This document shows positions 1 through 9,273 of a stretch of 64,000 nt of DNA, in pieces. Origin of the DNA: CANMXU01 sp052030545 (GTDB lineage: Bacteria > Pseudomonadota > Gammaproteobacteria > Enterobacterales > Alteromonadaceae); contig NZ_JBPDIH010000002.1 in NCBI RefSeq assembly GCF_052030545.1, positions 310,001 through 374,000 on the forward strand. The letters are read 5' to 3'. Made by a program: the position numbers and the translations under genes. The notes under the pieces are model-generated. The model was not told the origin of the DNA and made no database searches. It worked only from the letters and a program-made list of their open reading frames with translations. Position 1 is the stretch's first letter. Each line of letters starts with the position of its first letter.

Positions 1-1205
1 CGCGACCATAAACCACTCACACCTTCACTGGATTTTTTCTCGCCGCTGTCTTGCTCATTCGCTTGCATGCCATAGTGCAATAAGCCAACAACGGTCGCAT
101 AACTTGGGTCGTTTACATATTCTTTTAAGCCACAAACATTCATCGGCTGGGCTATGCGTACTGGCATTTGGAAAACTTCTTCGGCAAATTCAACCACGCC
201 TTCCATTTTTGCAGTACCGCCTGTTAATACATAACCGGCTGCGATTTGATCTTCTAAACCACAGTCTTTTAGTTCTTCTTGAATAAGCTCAAATAATTCG
301 TGATATCTAGGCTCTACTACTTCCGCAAGTGTATGGCGCGACATTGAACGTGCAGGACGTCCGCCAACGCTTGGTACTTCAATATTTTCTTCCATGCTCA
401 CCATTTGGCGAAGTGCACACGCATATTGCACTTTAATATCTTCAGCATGACTCAGTGGCGTTCTAAAAATTTTAGCGATATCGCTACTGACTTGATTACC
501 GGCAACTGGAATAACAGCCGTATGTCGAAGTGCACCACCAGTAAAGACTGAAATATCCATAGTGCCAGCGCCAATATCGACCACGCAAATACCTAACTCT
601 TTTTCATCTTCTGTTAATACCGCGTAGCTTGATGCTAATGCAGAGAAAATAAGTTGGTCTGCTTTTAAGTCGCAACGTTCAACACATTTAACAATATTTT
701 TTGCCATGTCGTTGGCACAAGTGATGATATGCACTTTGGCTTCCATTCGAACGCCTGACATACCAATTGGACTTTTAATCCCGTCTTGACAGTCAATGCT
801 ATATTCTTGTGGCAAAACATGAAGCATTCTTCGCTCGGCTGAAATAGGTACCGAGCGTGCAGTGTGAATCACATTATCAACATCTTCTTGAATGACTTCT
901 TTGTCATTAATTGGCACCATGCCATTTTCATTTTGACAACGAATGTGTTTGCCTGAAATACCTAAGTAAACAGAACTAATGCGACAATCAGCCATTAATT
1001 CGGCTTCATTGATCGCGCGTTGAATAGACTGGATCACTAAATTAAGGTCGTTAACACCACCTTTATCCATGCCTCGCGACGGCTGGTTCCCTACCCCGAC
1101 AATACTCAATTGATTGTCTGGCGTAATTTCACCAACGGCGACCGAGATCTTGGATGTTCCAATATCTAAACCGACAACTAAATTTCTTTCTGCTACTTTT
1201 GACAT
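1..1205 (-). CDS. ftsA: FtsA, cell division actin homologue (3' end outside window)
   Basis: FtsA is the actin-like ATPase that tethers FtsZ to the inner membrane and recruits later divisome proteins. The frame is open from an ATG at 1205 to the left edge, giving about 401 residues of the usual 410-420, so only the extreme C-terminus with the membrane-targeting helix is missing. Near the start GLDIGTSK is the phosphate-1 loop; VVDIGAGTMDIS is phosphate 2; VLTGGTAKMEG is the adenosine motif. Between the first two lies the FtsA-specific 1C subdomain. It follows ftsQ by 5 bp, the standard end of the division cluster, where ftsZ would be expected next beyond the edge. Identification is secure. 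Confidence 0.96.
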   Translation of the reverse strand, partial: MSKVAERNLVVGLDIGTSKISVAVGEITPDNQLSIVGVGNQPSRGMDKGGVNDLNLVIQSIQRAINEAELMADCRISSVYLGISGKHIRCQNENGMVPINDKEVIQEDVDNVIHTARSVPISAERRMLHVLPQEYSIDCQDGIKSPIGMSGVRMEAKVHIITCANDMAKNIVKCVERCDLKADQLIFSALASSYAVLTEDEKELGICVVDIGAGTMDISVFTGGALRHTAVIPVAGNQVSSDIAKIFRTPLSHAEDIKVQYACALRQMVSMEENIEVPSVGGRPARSMSRHTLAEVVEPRYHELFELIQEELKDCGLEDQIAAGYVLTGGTAKMEGVVEFAEEVFQMPVRIAQPMNVCGLKEYVNDPSYATVVGLLHYGMQANEQDSGEKKSSEGVSGLWS

Positions 1206-1210
1206 CTAAG

Positions 1211-1975
1211 CTAAACTCTTTGTTTTTCAACTACTGGCTTCCAACCAACAGCCAATCCGGTATCATACCGCAAATCGACGTAATCAACTTGCTGATTTTC
1301 TTTTTTATTTTCTTTTATTTGCGAATAAACGTCCATAAATCGTTGGATTCGTTCTACCCGCTCTTCACGACCTAAGTTTAAGGTCACGCCATCGCTTAAT
1401 ATTAACTGCCATGAATAGCGCTCAGACAAGACCAATTCATCAATTGATAACGCTTTAAATGCCAATAATTTATTCAAGCTTTTAAAGTTATCAAGCGCGG
1501 TAATTTCACTGCCTTCTGGACCAAAAAACGCAGGTAACGCATGGTTAACTCTGCTAACATCCGCCTGAAATGCCTGCCCCTGACTGTTAATAAAAAAATC
1601 GCCATTCCAACGAGCAACGGGCGTTTGGTCAACAATATAAAGTTGCACTTCATCAGGCCACTGCTTGCGCACCGACACAGAATATACCCAAGGCAACTTG
1701 GCAACTTTTTGTTGAACTTCATTCACGTCAACATGAAAAAAGTTGCCTAAGTTAATACTTTGCATGATCTGGTCAATATCAGCTTTACTGGTGTACGGCA
1801 TTTCACCACGTATTACGATTGAATTAACCGGCACCGCTTCTTCAGACGCCATACGCTGAGTAACAACCCAGCAGGTTGACAAAATAGCGATAATAACAGC
1901 AACAAAAAATGCGACACCTAGCCAAAATGACCAGTGTACTTTTTCTTGTTGATTGCCTTTTGCTACTGTTGCCAT
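1211..1975 (-). CDS. ftsQ: FtsQ, divisome bitopic membrane protein
   Basis: FtsQ is a bitopic inner membrane protein that links early and late divisome proteins through FtsB and FtsL. The 254-residue product has a short basic cytoplasmic tail, one hydrophobic segment at about residues 16-40, and a periplasmic POTRA domain beginning near VNSIVIRGEMPY (about 51-60), followed by the beta domain that binds FtsB. Length agrees with the family (about 250-280). It lies between ddl and ftsA with 23 and 5 bp gaps, the canonical position. Sequence conservation of FtsQ is low, so the call rests on topology, POTRA motif and position together. Confidence 0.95.
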   Translation of the reverse strand: MATVAKGNQQEKVHWSFWLGVAFFVAVIIAILSTCWVVTQRMASEEAVPVNSIVIRGEMPYTSKADIDQIMQSINLGNFFHVDVNEVQQKVAKLPWVYSVSVRKQWPDEVQLYIVDQTPVARWNGDFFINSQGQAFQADVSRVNHALPAFFGPEGSEITALDNFKSLNKLLAFKALSIDELVLSERYSWQLILSDGVTLNLGREERVERIQRFMDVYSQIKENKKENQQVDYVDLRYDTGLAVGWKPVVEKQRV

Positions 1976-1998
1976 GTTATCAATCGCTACTCGTTAAG

Positions 1999-2916
1999 CT
2001 ATTTAATCGCCATTTTCACTATCGCATTGACCAATTCTTCAAACGATAATCCAAATACTTTTGCTGCTTTCGGTACTAAGGATGTTTCCGTCATCCCCGG
2101 TACGGTATTAATTTCTAATATTTGCCACTGATGCTGCTCATTGCGCATCACATCTACTCGTCCCCAATCTTGGGCATTTGTGGCTTTAAACGCCTTAAGT
2201 GCTAGCGCTTGTAGTGCTTTTTCTTCATCTTTTGCTAAGTGACATGGACAATGGTACTGAGTCGTATTTGATTGATACTTAGCTTCATAGTCGTAAAATT
2301 CATTTGGGGTTTCCATATGAATAACCGGCAGCGCCTGTTCGCCTAAAATACTGATGGTATACTCTGGTCCATTAATCCATGCTTCAACCAATACCTGCTC
2401 GTCAAAACTAAATGCACTTGTTAAAGCGCTGCTAAGCTCTTCGACAGTTTCTGCCTTGGCCATGCCAATGCTTGAGCCTTCATGTGCCGGTTTGACCATT
2501 ACCTTGCCACCAAGATCAGCTAAAATATTGGCCACTTGTTGATTGTCAAAGCTTTGCTTTTCAACCACGGAAAATTTTGCCGTCGGTAAACCAAGCGCTT
2601 GAAAAATTTGCTTGCTACGTGTTTTATCCATCGACAGCGCAGAGCCTAAAACTTTTGACCCTGTATAGGGAATATTTAAATATTCCAACGCGCCTTGCAC
2701 ACAGCCGTCTTCGCCGCCTCGGCCATGAAGTGCAATAAAGGCGCAATCAATAGCGAGCGCTTTAAGTTCGCTTAATTGGCGATATTTGGTATCAAATAAT
2801 TCAACCTTATGACCAGAAGCTGACAAAGCCTTAGCCACTGCAGCACCTGAATTTAGCGAAACCTCGCGTTCAGCTGAGTCGCCACCATATAAAACAGCAA
2901 TATGTAATTGACTCAT
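1999..2916 (-). CDS. ddl: D-alanine--D-alanine ligase (DdlB type)
   Basis: Joins two D-alanines with ATP to supply the dipeptide that MurF adds to the peptidoglycan precursor, in the cytoplasm. The 305-residue protein is an ATP-grasp enzyme: HGRGGEDG near residue 65, an SSIGM loop after KPAHEG, WGRVDVM, and the C-terminal metal-binding EINTVPGMT. The catalytic Glu of the SAEREVSL segment and the Tyr-rich lid (YDYEAKY) are present. The start ATG overlaps the murC stop as TAATG, which indicates translational coupling. Chromosomal clusters of this type carry the ddlB paralogue; whether a second ddl exists elsewhere cannot be seen. Confidence 0.95.
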   Translation of the reverse strand: MSQLHIAVLYGGDSAEREVSLNSGAAVAKALSASGHKVELFDTKYRQLSELKALAIDCAFIALHGRGGEDGCVQGALEYLNIPYTGSKVLGSALSMDKTRSKQIFQALGLPTAKFSVVEKQSFDNQQVANILADLGGKVMVKPAHEGSSIGMAKAETVEELSSALTSAFSFDEQVLVEAWINGPEYTISILGEQALPVIHMETPNEFYDYEAKYQSNTTQYHCPCHLAKDEEKALQALALKAFKATNAQDWGRVDVMRNEQHQWQILEINTVPGMTETSLVPKAAKVFGLSFEELVNAIVKMAIK

Positions 2917-4370
2917 TACTGCCCCCCCGAAAGTAGCGGGTGATTGGCTAAATCGTGTGAGACAACACCAATATTACCGGCACCTTGAGTGATAACCATG
3001 TCACCATCTTGCAGTTGATTTGCCATTAAGCCAGCAAGCTTTTCAACATCGCTAACGTAAATAGGTTCAATTTGTGCACGCTGGCGAATACTTCTGGCTA
3101 AACTTTTACTGTCGGCCCCTGCAATTGGCGCTTCGCCGGCAGCATATACATCTAAAAGGAAAAGGCAATCAACTTCTGATAACACTTCAACAAAGTCTTC
3201 GTATAAGTCACGGGTACGTGAAAAACGGTGTGGTTGAAATACCATCACTAAACGCTTATCAGGCCAGCCATTGCGCATCGCTAAAATAGTCGCTTTAACT
3301 TCGCTTGGATGATGACCATAATCATCAACTAATACCATTTGCCCTTTATCGGTTGTCAAATCAGCCAACTGTTCAAAACGTCGACCAATACCTGCAAACT
3401 CTTTCAGCGCTTGACATATTGCGTTATCGTCAACACCTTCATCATTAGCAACTGCAACAGCAGCGAGTGCATTTAAGACATTGTGTTGACCTGGCAAATT
3501 GACACTCATATCAAGCGGCGGTTGTCCTGCACGCTCAACGGTAAAGTGGCTTATGCCAGCTTGTTGTTGGTAGTTGGTTGCTTGTACATCGGCATCTTCA
3601 GAAAAGCCGTAAGTAATAACTTGTCGGCCGATACGTGGCAGTAGCTCACGAACGACTGGGTTGTCGATACACACCACAGCTAAGCCATAAAAAGGCAGAT
3701 TGTGTAAAAATTCAATATAGGTGTCTTTTAGTTTTTCAAAGTCACCTTGATAGGTTTCCATGTGATCTTCATCGATATTAGTGATCACCGCTACCATAGG
3801 TTGAAGATGTAAAAACGAAGCATCGCTTTCATCAGCTTCAGCAATTAAGTAACGACTGGTACCTAAGCGAGCATTAGTGCCAGCGCTATTTAGCAAACCA
3901 CCAATAACAAAGGTTGGGTCTAATTCACCTTGGGCAAAAACGCTAGCAATTAAACTGGTGGTGGTGGTTTTCCCGTGTGTTCCTGCAATCGCGACGCCAT
4001 GTCGAAAGCGCATTAACTCAGCCAGCATTTCAGCACGACGAACCACTGGAATTCGATTTTCTTTTGCGGCAATTAATTCAGGGTTTTGTGCTGAAATTGC
4101 CGTTGAAACAACAATGACACTCGCGCCATCAACATTCGATTTTTTATGGCCAATTTCAATATCAGCGCCTAATGCTGTTAAACGCTTAACCACTTGGTTA
4201 ACACCGATGTCTGAGCCAGAAATTTGATAGCCTTCATTAAGAAGTACTTCTGCAATACCTCCCATGCCTGCGCCACCAATACCAACAAAGTGAATACGCT
4301 TAACTCGGCGCATTTCAGGAACTTTAATTGGTGATAAATTTGCTTTATTTTCTGTCATTGCTTTTCTCAT
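2916..4370 (-). CDS. murC: UDP-N-acetylmuramate--L-alanine ligase
   Basis: MurC adds the first amino acid, L-alanine, to UDP-MurNAc in the cytoplasm. The protein shows the Rossmann motif GIGGAGMGG near the N-terminus, the ATP-binding loop GTHGKTTTTS, the NIDEDHMETY segment and the C-terminal ligase domain with DDYGHHP. I chose the ATG at 4370, which overlaps the murG stop as ATGA. A GTG at 4391 extends the frame into murG without benefit, and an ATG at 4358 preceded by GAGAA is a possible alternative. Length (485) fits the family. Confidence 0.95.
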   Translation of the reverse strand: MRKAMTENKANLSPIKVPEMRRVKRIHFVGIGGAGMGGIAEVLLNEGYQISGSDIGVNQVVKRLTALGADIEIGHKKSNVDGASVIVVSTAISAQNPELIAAKENRIPVVRRAEMLAELMRFRHGVAIAGTHGKTTTTSLIASVFAQGELDPTFVIGGLLNSAGTNARLGTSRYLIAEADESDASFLHLQPMVAVITNIDEDHMETYQGDFEKLKDTYIEFLHNLPFYGLAVVCIDNPVVRELLPRIGRQVITYGFSEDADVQATNYQQQAGISHFTVERAGQPPLDMSVNLPGQHNVLNALAAVAVANDEGVDDNAICQALKEFAGIGRRFEQLADLTTDKGQMVLVDDYGHHPSEVKATILAMRNGWPDKRLVMVFQPHRFSRTRDLYEDFVEVLSEVDCLFLLDVYAAGEAPIAGADSKSLARSIRQRAQIEPIYVSDVEKLAGLMANQLQDGDMVITQGAGNIGVVSHDLANHPLLSGGQ

Positions 4371-5530
4371 TTGTTCGCCAGCTCTATACACGTTTTGGCA
4401 ACTTTAATGGTTGCGTCTGCATGAGCAGCATCGTGCGCAGCCTTAGCCATATTTTGAATCACTTTGTCGGAAACAAAAAAGCTATTTAGCATTTGCGCTA
4501 AGGTTGTGCCGTTAAATTCATTTTGGCGGATCAGCTTGGCCGCTCCGCGTTCAACTAAGTACATTGCATTTTTGGTTTGATGATCATCAACCGCATGCGG
4601 TAAAGGTACAAAAATCGCAGGTTTTGCCACCATTGCCAGTTCAGATACGGTTAGCGCTCCTGCTCGGCAAATAACCACATCGGCCCATTGATACGCGGCA
4701 GACATATCGTCGATAAATTCGCTGACTTTAATATTTTGCGCATCTAAGCCATATTGGTCGTAACTTGCACGTACCGCTTGTTCGTTGCCTTTACCCGTTT
4801 GATGCCAAACACTGATGTTTTGCACTTTAATTTGGTTCATCGATTGTGGCACTGTATCGTTTAGTATTTTTGCGCCTAAGCTACCGCCAACAATTAAGAC
4901 TTTTTTAGTGGTCGCTGGTTGCTCTGGCGTCACCTTTTCAATTTCAACAATGTCTTTTCTTAGCGGATTACCAACGACTTTTGACTTACGTTTTTCGCCA
5001 AAAGCGCCCGGAAAAGCGCTTAATACTGCGCTAGCAATGTGCGATAAAAATTTGTTGCTCATACCTGCTACGGCATTTTGTTCATGCAGCACTAAAGGTT
5101 TACTTAATAACCAAGCAGCAAAACCGCCCGGAGCACTAGCATAACCGCCCATGCCTAATACCACGTCGGGTTTAACCTTGCGTATTACGCGCACCGACTG
5201 CATCACCGATTGAAATAATTTGAACGGTGTTTTTAGCCAAGTCAGCCAATTTTTATTACGCAAACCGGCAATATTAATAAATGAAATGTCGTAACCATGT
5301 TCAGGTACGATTTGCGCTTCCATACGTTTTTCGGTACCTAACCAGTGAATATTCCAGCCTTGGCTTTTTAAATGCTCTGCCACGGCAATACCTGGAAATA
5401 TATGACCACCTGTGCCACCCGCCATGATTAAAATGGTGCGTGGTTGACTTGCTTGTTGAACACTCGTTTTGGTCATTTCTGGTACTTCATTTTCTGCGTC
5501 TGGCGTTAAAGTTAAGTGCGGAGTTGTCAT
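4367..5530 (-). CDS. murG: MurG, lipid II-forming GlcNAc transferase
   Basis: MurG transfers GlcNAc from UDP-GlcNAc to lipid I to give lipid II, working as a peripheral inner membrane protein. Motifs: GGTGGH of the N-terminal acceptor domain (about residue 37), GGSLGA at the start of the C-terminal domain, and RAGALTVSE for the UDP-GlcNAc site. At 387 residues it is longer than the usual ~355 because of an N-terminal extension of about 30 residues. The ATG at 5530 is supported by a strong GGAGGTG ribosome binding site and an ATGA overlap with ftsW, so the extension looks genuinely translated. Confidence 0.95.
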   Translation of the reverse strand: MTTPHLTLTPDAENEVPEMTKTSVQQASQPRTILIMAGGTGGHIFPGIAVAEHLKSQGWNIHWLGTEKRMEAQIVPEHGYDISFINIAGLRNKNWLTWLKTPFKLFQSVMQSVRVIRKVKPDVVLGMGGYASAPGGFAAWLLSKPLVLHEQNAVAGMSNKFLSHIASAVLSAFPGAFGEKRKSKVVGNPLRKDIVEIEKVTPEQPATTKKVLIVGGSLGAKILNDTVPQSMNQIKVQNISVWHQTGKGNEQAVRASYDQYGLDAQNIKVSEFIDDMSAAYQWADVVICRAGALTVSELAMVAKPAIFVPLPHAVDDHQTKNAMYLVERGAAKLIRQNEFNGTTLAQMLNSFFVSDKVIQNMAKAAHDAAHADATIKVAKTCIELANK

Positions 5531-6813
5531 TGTTCACCTCCTTCACTTGTTGATTTATCTGCTAATTTTTTTGCGCGTGTTGATTTAGCGTTTTTTGTTG
5601 CAACCTTGCTCGTTGCTTGAATGGTTTGTAAGCGTATTTCATGATCGATACGTACTAATACCACAAGCGCGATGGTCATAATGATCATCGAGCTACCGCC
5701 ATAACTAATTAGCGGCATAGTTAAGCCTTTGGTCGGCACAATGCCTGCGCTCGCACCAACATTTACCGCCGCCTGAAACGCCATCCAAATGCCGATGCCA
5801 TAAGCAAAAAAACCTTCAAAGTATTTTTCTTTGCTTATCGCTTTTCTACCAAGCAATAATGCTTTGATCACTAAGGTCATGCTCAGTAATAAAATAACGG
5901 TAATACCAACAAAGCCAAATTCTTCTGCTAATACCGCCATAACAAAATCGGTGTGCGCTTCAGGTAAATATTCCAACTTTTGAATGCTATTACCTAAACC
6001 TTGTCCAAAAGTTTCACCACGGCCATAAGCCATCAAAGATTGCGTTAACTGATAGCCACTGCCAAATGGGTCTTGCCATGGGTCTAAAAAGCTCGTGATC
6101 CGACGCCAGCGATACGGTTCAAAAACGGCCAACATAGTTAGTGCGCTTAACCCGACTGAGGCAACAGCAAAAAACTGCCAAAGTTTTGCACCCGCTAAAA
6201 ATAGCAAACCGAAGGTAGTAACAAACATCACAACAACCGTACCTAAGTCTGGCTGCATCAATAATAAAAAAGCTAATAAACCAAAAACGATTAATGGCTT
6301 AGCAAAACCTTTTAGGTTTTCCATCACTTCGTCACGACGTCGCACTAAATACGCCGATAAATAACAAAAGAAAAATAATTTCGCCGGCTCTGCCGCTTGA
6401 ATGGTAATTGGGCCGATAACAATCCAGCGAGTTGAACCATTGACCGAGCGGCCAATTAACAGCACTACCACTAACAGCAGCAAGGCGGATAATAACAACA
6501 TACCGCTGTGTTGTTTCCAACGGCTCATCGGCACCTGTAAGGCTATACCGGCGATAATCAGGCTAAGTACGATATAAATGGCATGACGAGTGACAAAGTG
6601 AAATGGATTATCAAACAAGCGCTCTGCCACTGGCATAGACGAGCTTGCAACCATTACCAGGCCAATCATATACATCACTAAGCCAAGCACAATATAACTA
6701 CGATCGAATACAACATGACTTGCCGGTGCTGGCTCAAACCAGTTGGCAAGTTTGCCTAGTCCTAAATTTTCTAGGCTTAATTTATCAAAAAATGAGGCTA
6801 CCGCTGTGGTCAT
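5527..6813 (-). CDS. ftsW: FtsW, SEDS peptidoglycan polymerase of the divisome
   Basis: FtsW polymerises lipid II into septal glycan strands together with the transpeptidase FtsI. The 428-residue protein has about ten hydrophobic segments, the STRWI...IQAAEPAK motif (most homologues have Pro where the first Ala of QAAE lies), MQPDLGT, the large periplasmic loop with EYLPEAHTDF, and the C-terminal PLISYGGSS. A basic Lys/Ala-rich cytoplasmic tail of about 35 residues ends the protein. It overlaps both murD and murG by 4 bp (ATGA), as expected for the division cluster. Confidence 0.96.
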   Translation of the reverse strand: MTTAVASFFDKLSLENLGLGKLANWFEPAPASHVVFDRSYIVLGLVMYMIGLVMVASSSMPVAERLFDNPFHFVTRHAIYIVLSLIIAGIALQVPMSRWKQHSGMLLLSALLLLVVVLLIGRSVNGSTRWIVIGPITIQAAEPAKLFFFCYLSAYLVRRRDEVMENLKGFAKPLIVFGLLAFLLLMQPDLGTVVVMFVTTFGLLFLAGAKLWQFFAVASVGLSALTMLAVFEPYRWRRITSFLDPWQDPFGSGYQLTQSLMAYGRGETFGQGLGNSIQKLEYLPEAHTDFVMAVLAEEFGFVGITVILLLSMTLVIKALLLGRKAISKEKYFEGFFAYGIGIWMAFQAAVNVGASAGIVPTKGLTMPLISYGGSSMIIMTIALVVLVRIDHEIRLQTIQATSKVATKNAKSTRAKKLADKSTSEGGEQ

Positions 6814-8183
6814 ACACTTGCCTCCACAGTCGTATTGGCAATAGCGTCAATAAAAGCTTCACCGCGTTCGACAAAGTTTTTAAACATATCGATACTGGCG
6901 CATGCCGGAGATAACAAGACAATATCACCTTGATTAGCGCTTGCTTTAGCCGCAGCAACAGCGGCAGCTAAACTATCAAAATGTTGACTATTTGCTGATA
7001 AATTAGCGATTTGTTGACCATCTTTTCCTAGGGTAAAAACGTGGCTTACATGTTCAGCAATTGCATTTTTAAGTGGCGTGAAATCTGCGCCTTTACCGTC
7101 GCCACCGGCGATCAGGTATAATTTGTTTTCAGGACTTAATGTTGGTGCTAGACCTTCAATTGCGGCTAATGCAGCGCCAACATTGGTCGCTTTTGAGTCG
7201 TTAACCCAATAAATACCGTCGTCACTTGCAATTCGCTGGCAACGATGGGCTAAGCCTTCAAAGCTTAAAAATGCCGTTAGCATTTTCTCTACAGACCAAC
7301 CTGCACTGCTACCGAGCGCTAATACCGCTAAATAATTTAACGCGTTGTGAATACCGGCAAGTGGCAATTTAGCGACATCAATTAACTGCTGCTTACCAAA
7401 CGCCAGATAAGTGTGACCATTTTCAGTAATTAACCCAAAGTGACCTTTTTTAGCTTTGTCGCTGCCAAAGCTAATAATTTCCTTGTGTTTCAATAAGCAC
7501 TGGCTCGCTTTATCGTCTCTATTAACAACAGCAATATTACCTTGGCGATAAATACGCTGTTTAATTTCAGCATAGTTTTCTAAAGTTTTGTGTCGATCTA
7601 AATGATCGTCACTGACGTTAAGCACCGAAGTCGCAATTGCCGTCATACTGTGCAAGGTTTCTAACTGAAAACTGGATAATTCAAGCACTAACATATCAAG
7701 CGCTTGCTCATCTTCTTCAAGCAAACGATCTAATACCGGCACGCCAATATTACCGCCAAGCGCAATATTTACACCTAAAGTTTGCCCAACATGATGTAAT
7801 AACGACACTACCGTTGACTTACCATTTGAACCGGTTACCGCTAAAATTGGCGTTTTGGCTAAGCGAGCATAAAGCTCTACATCGCCAATAACATCAGTAT
7901 GGGTATTGATTGCTTCTGCAATTTCTGGCGTATTAAGGTCGATACCTGGGCTAACGATCAAAACATCGGCTTGAGCAATTAAGGTTTGCTGCCAACGGCC
8001 TTGAATAAACTGCGCTGTAGGAAACTGCTCGCTCACTTGCTCTGCGAGTTCAGGATTTTCTCGGCTATCGTTAATTGAAAAAACAAAACCATGGTGTTGT
8101 AAAAAGCGCGCACAGGAAAGCCCTGTCATACCAGCACCTAGTACCACAATGTTTTTATTTTTTAATCCTGATAGATAGCTCAT
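6810..8183 (-). CDS. murD: UDP-N-acetylmuramoyl-L-alanine--D-glutamate ligase
   Basis: MurD adds D-glutamate to UDP-MurNAc-L-Ala. The 457-residue sequence has the N-terminal Rossmann-like GAGMTGLSCARF, the ATP loop VTGSNGKSTVVSL (about residue 113), NVSDDHLDRH, the adenine/ribose region ending WVNDSKATN and the C-terminal ligase domain with SPACASIDMF. Length matches the family. The gene follows mraY after 7 bp and overlaps ftsW by 4 bp, so it is part of the same transcript. Confidence 0.96.
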   Translation of the reverse strand: MSYLSGLKNKNIVVLGAGMTGLSCARFLQHHGFVFSINDSRENPELAEQVSEQFPTAQFIQGRWQQTLIAQADVLIVSPGIDLNTPEIAEAINTHTDVIGDVELYARLAKTPILAVTGSNGKSTVVSLLHHVGQTLGVNIALGGNIGVPVLDRLLEEDEQALDMLVLELSSFQLETLHSMTAIATSVLNVSDDHLDRHKTLENYAEIKQRIYRQGNIAVVNRDDKASQCLLKHKEIISFGSDKAKKGHFGLITENGHTYLAFGKQQLIDVAKLPLAGIHNALNYLAVLALGSSAGWSVEKMLTAFLSFEGLAHRCQRIASDDGIYWVNDSKATNVGAALAAIEGLAPTLSPENKLYLIAGGDGKGADFTPLKNAIAEHVSHVFTLGKDGQQIANLSANSQHFDSLAAAVAAAKASANQGDIVLLSPACASIDMFKNFVERGEAFIDAIANTTVEASV

Positions 8184-8190
8184 TTTACCT

Positions 8191-9273
8191 CTAACGTAAT
8201 TTCAGCGTTGCTAAACCAATTAAGACTAAAATTAACGAGATGATCCAAAAACGCACGATCACTCTCGGCTCTGGCCAACCTTTTAATTCATAATGATGAT
8301 GAATCGGCGCCATTCTAAAAATTCGTTGCCCGCGTAGTTTGTACGAGCCGACTTGCAAAATAACCGACACCGTTTCCATCACAAAAACGCCGCCCATAAT
8401 AAACAGCACAAGCTCTTGTTTAACCAACACCGCGATTACACCAAGGGCGGCACCTAATGCTAATGAACCAACATCGCCCATAAAAACTTGCGCAGGATAG
8501 GTGTTAAACCATAAAAAGCCTAAACCGGCGCCAACAATAGCGGTACATACCACGACCAATTCACTGGTTTGGGGAATATATGGAATATGCAAATATGCAG
8601 AAAAGTTCACGTTACCCGTCATGTAAGCGAAAATGGCAAACGCGCCAGCCACCATAATGGTAGGCACAATGGCTAAACCGTCTAATCCGTCGGTTAAATT
8701 AACGGCGTTACTGGTACCAACAATGACAAAGTAAGTTAAGAAGATATAAAAAATGCCCAGCTGCGGTAGCACGTCTTTAACAAATGGAATTAACAACGCC
8801 GTTTGTTCAGTACCTTGACCCAATTTATATAAAAATAACGCCGTGGCAAAACCGATCACGGTTTGCCAAAAGTATTTCCAACGTGCAATTAAGCCGTTTG
8901 AGTCTTTACGAATAACTTTGCGGTAGTCATCAACAAATCCAATAATGCCGAAAGTGGTTACCACAAAAAGTACCACCCAAACATAGATATTACTTAAGTC
9001 TGCCCATAATAAAACACTGGTGACAATCGAGCCTAAAATCAAAATGCCGCCCATGGTTGGCGTACCTGATTTTGATAAATGGCTTTCTGGACCGTCATCA
9101 CGCACCGTTTGACCGATTTGCATGCGCTGCAAGGCGCGGATTAGTTTAGGGCCAAAATACAATGACAAGACTAATGCCGTTAAGGTACTAATAATGGCTC
9201 GAAACGTTAAATATGAAAAAACGTTAAAAGCAGAAAAATATTGAGTTAAGTACTCACCTAACCATAACAGCAT
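8191..9273 (-). CDS. mraY: MraY, phospho-MurNAc-pentapeptide translocase
   Basis: MraY transfers phospho-MurNAc-pentapeptide to undecaprenyl phosphate, giving lipid I at the inner membrane. The 360-residue protein has about ten transmembrane segments and the hallmark motifs of the family: DDGPESHLSKSGTPTMGG after the first helices, NAVNLTDGLDGLA, GDVGSLALGA and the APIHHHYELKGW loop. These carry the Mg-binding aspartates and the HHH motif. Length and motif order are identical to the E. coli enzyme, and the start overlaps murF by one base (TAATG type). Confidence 0.97.
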   Translation of the reverse strand: MLLWLGEYLTQYFSAFNVFSYLTFRAIISTLTALVLSLYFGPKLIRALQRMQIGQTVRDDGPESHLSKSGTPTMGGILILGSIVTSVLLWADLSNIYVWVVLFVVTTFGIIGFVDDYRKVIRKDSNGLIARWKYFWQTVIGFATALFLYKLGQGTEQTALLIPFVKDVLPQLGIFYIFLTYFVIVGTSNAVNLTDGLDGLAIVPTIMVAGAFAIFAYMTGNVNFSAYLHIPYIPQTSELVVVCTAIVGAGLGFLWFNTYPAQVFMGDVGSLALGAALGVIAVLVKQELVLFIMGGVFVMETVSVILQVGSYKLRGQRIFRMAPIHHHYELKGWPEPRVIVRFWIISLILVLIGLATLKLR

